7,985 nucleotides of DNA from contig DAOVIC010000083.1 of the NCBI GenBank assembly GCA_030671565.1, positions 1-7,985 of the forward strand. The letters are read 5' to 3'. Shown here in pieces: positions 7,447 through 7,985 of this stretch. Made by a program: the position numbers and the translations under genes. Position 1 is the stretch's first letter; the number at the start of each line of letters is the position of its first letter. Source of the stretch: Anaerohalosphaeraceae bacterium (GTDB lineage Bacteria; Planctomycetota; Phycisphaerae; Sedimentisphaerales; Anaerohalosphaeraceae). The notes under the pieces were generated by a model. It was not told the origin of the DNA. It did no database searches and saw nothing but the letters and a program-made list of their open reading frames with translations.

Positions 7447-7452
7447 GAAAGG
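7447..7452 (+). promoter_or_regulatory. Ribosome binding site of the sulfatase gene
   Basis: GAAAGG lies nine bases before the ATG at 7462 and supports that start, which also places the twin arginines at residues 3-4 of a plausible export signal. Confidence 0.6.
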
Positions 7453-7461
7453 TTGATAATA

Positions 7462-7985
7462 ATGGATCGAAGAAGTTTTTTGAAAACTGCAGGGATAACT
7501 GCCGCTGCCGTATTGGTGACAGGTTGTTCCCCTGATGTTCAGACAGATCGGCGTAATAATCCAACTCGTCCGAACATCCTCTATATCATGTCTGATGATC
7601 ACGCGACAAATGCGATAAGCTCTTACGGCGGTATGCTAAAGGATGTCCTTCCTACGCCTAATATCGATCGCATCGCCAAAGAAGGTGCCCGTCTGGACAA
7701 CTGCTTCGTTACAAATTCTATCTGCACGCCAAGCCGTGCGGTAATCCTGACCGGAAAACACAGCAACAACAACGGCGTTTACACCCTTCATGACGATTTT
7801 GACCGTGACCAGCAGAATGTCGCCAAGCTTCTTCAGAAGGGCGGCTACAACACGGCTGTGATAGGTAAATGGCACTTGCACACCGAACCGTCCGGCTTTG
7901 ACTATTACAACGTTCTTCCCGGCCAGGGAAAATACCACAATCCGATCCTCAAGGAAAAAGGCGAAACCTGGCAGGACCATCAGAA
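7462..7985 (+). CDS. Type I (formylglycine) sulfatase with Tat-lipoprotein signal, 3'-truncated by the window edge
   Basis: Hydrolyses a sulfate ester, probably on a carbohydrate, outside the cytoplasm. The first 174 residues are visible. [11 protein letters not shown] at 1-11 carries a twin-arginine motif, and LVTGC ending at Cys22 is a lipobox, so the protein is predicted to be exported folded through Tat and lipid-anchored. The mature part opens with [12 protein letters not shown] at 36-47, where Asp45 and Asp46 are the expected calcium ligands, then [12 protein letters not shown] at 64-75. The sulfatase signature is [11 protein letters not shown] at 88-98: Cys88 would be converted to formylglycine and Arg92 stabilises it. 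GKWHLH at 135-140 supplies the conserved Lys136 and His138. Cys-type maturation needs an FGE or anSME enzyme, not seen here. It begins 92 bp after the small membrane protein. Substrate subfamily cannot be settled from the fragment; fucose, galactose or hexosamine sulfates are all possible. Confidence 0.94.
   Translation, partial: MDRRSFLKTAGITAAAVLVTGCSPDVQTDRRNNPTRPNILYIMSDDHATNAISSYGGMLKDVLPTPNIDRIAKEGARLDNCFVTNSICTPSRAVILTGKHSNNNGVYTLHDDFDRDQQNVAKLLQKGGYNTAVIGKWHLHTEPSGFDYYNVLPGQGKYHNPILKEKGETWQDHQ

Noticed and set aside
7636..7980. Minus-strand frame of 114 codons at the right end
   Set aside because: Antisense to the sulfatase, whose signature motifs are unmistakable on the + strand.

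Overview
The window is ordinary protein-coding bacterial DNA. It has seven genes, all on the + strand, and both ends cut a gene. The content is a polysaccharide-catabolism locus with an exported fucosidase-type glycosidase, a Na+/solute symporter, two dehydrogenases, a sulfite/sulfate-type exporter with a small membrane partner, and a twin-arginine lipoprotein sulfatase. No rRNA, tRNA, CRISPR array, insertion sequence or phage gene was seen. The gene mix (GH29 fucosidase with an extra C-terminal domain, SSS symporter, formylglycine sulfatase, TauE/SafE exporter) and the moderate GC content fit a marine or anoxic-sediment member of the PVC group, such as a Phycisphaerae-type planctomycete, Lentisphaerae or Kiritimatiellota. 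That taxonomic guess is inference from gene content only.

Layout: (1) 1-1541, 3' part of an alpha-L-fucosidase (GH29); (2) 1542-1724, spacer with a strong UUCG-capped hairpin; (3) 1725-3431, SSS-family Na+ symporter; (4) 3538-4566, aldo/keto reductase; (5) 4607-5674, zinc-dependent MDR dehydrogenase; (6) 5675-5938, spacer with a rho-independent terminator at 5765-5791, closing the symporter/dehydrogenase unit; (7) 5939-6919, TauE/SafE-family permease, followed after 24 bp by a 141-residue three-helix membrane protein (6944-7369); (8) 7462-7985, 5' part of a type I sulfatase with Tat signal and lipobox.

A working model, mostly inference, is as follows. The sulfatase and fucosidase act outside the cytoplasm on a sulfated, fucose-containing glycan such as fucoidan or mucin. 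The released sugar enters with Na+ through the SSS symporter. The aldo/keto reductase and the zinc dehydrogenase, both with sequence signs of NAD preference, oxidise or reduce the sugar or its breakdown products. The TauE/SafE permease and its small partner move a sulfur oxyanion. The window does not prove the substrate. It also lacks the usual fucose isomerase/kinase/aldolase genes, which leaves room for a non-phosphorylating dehydrogenase route.
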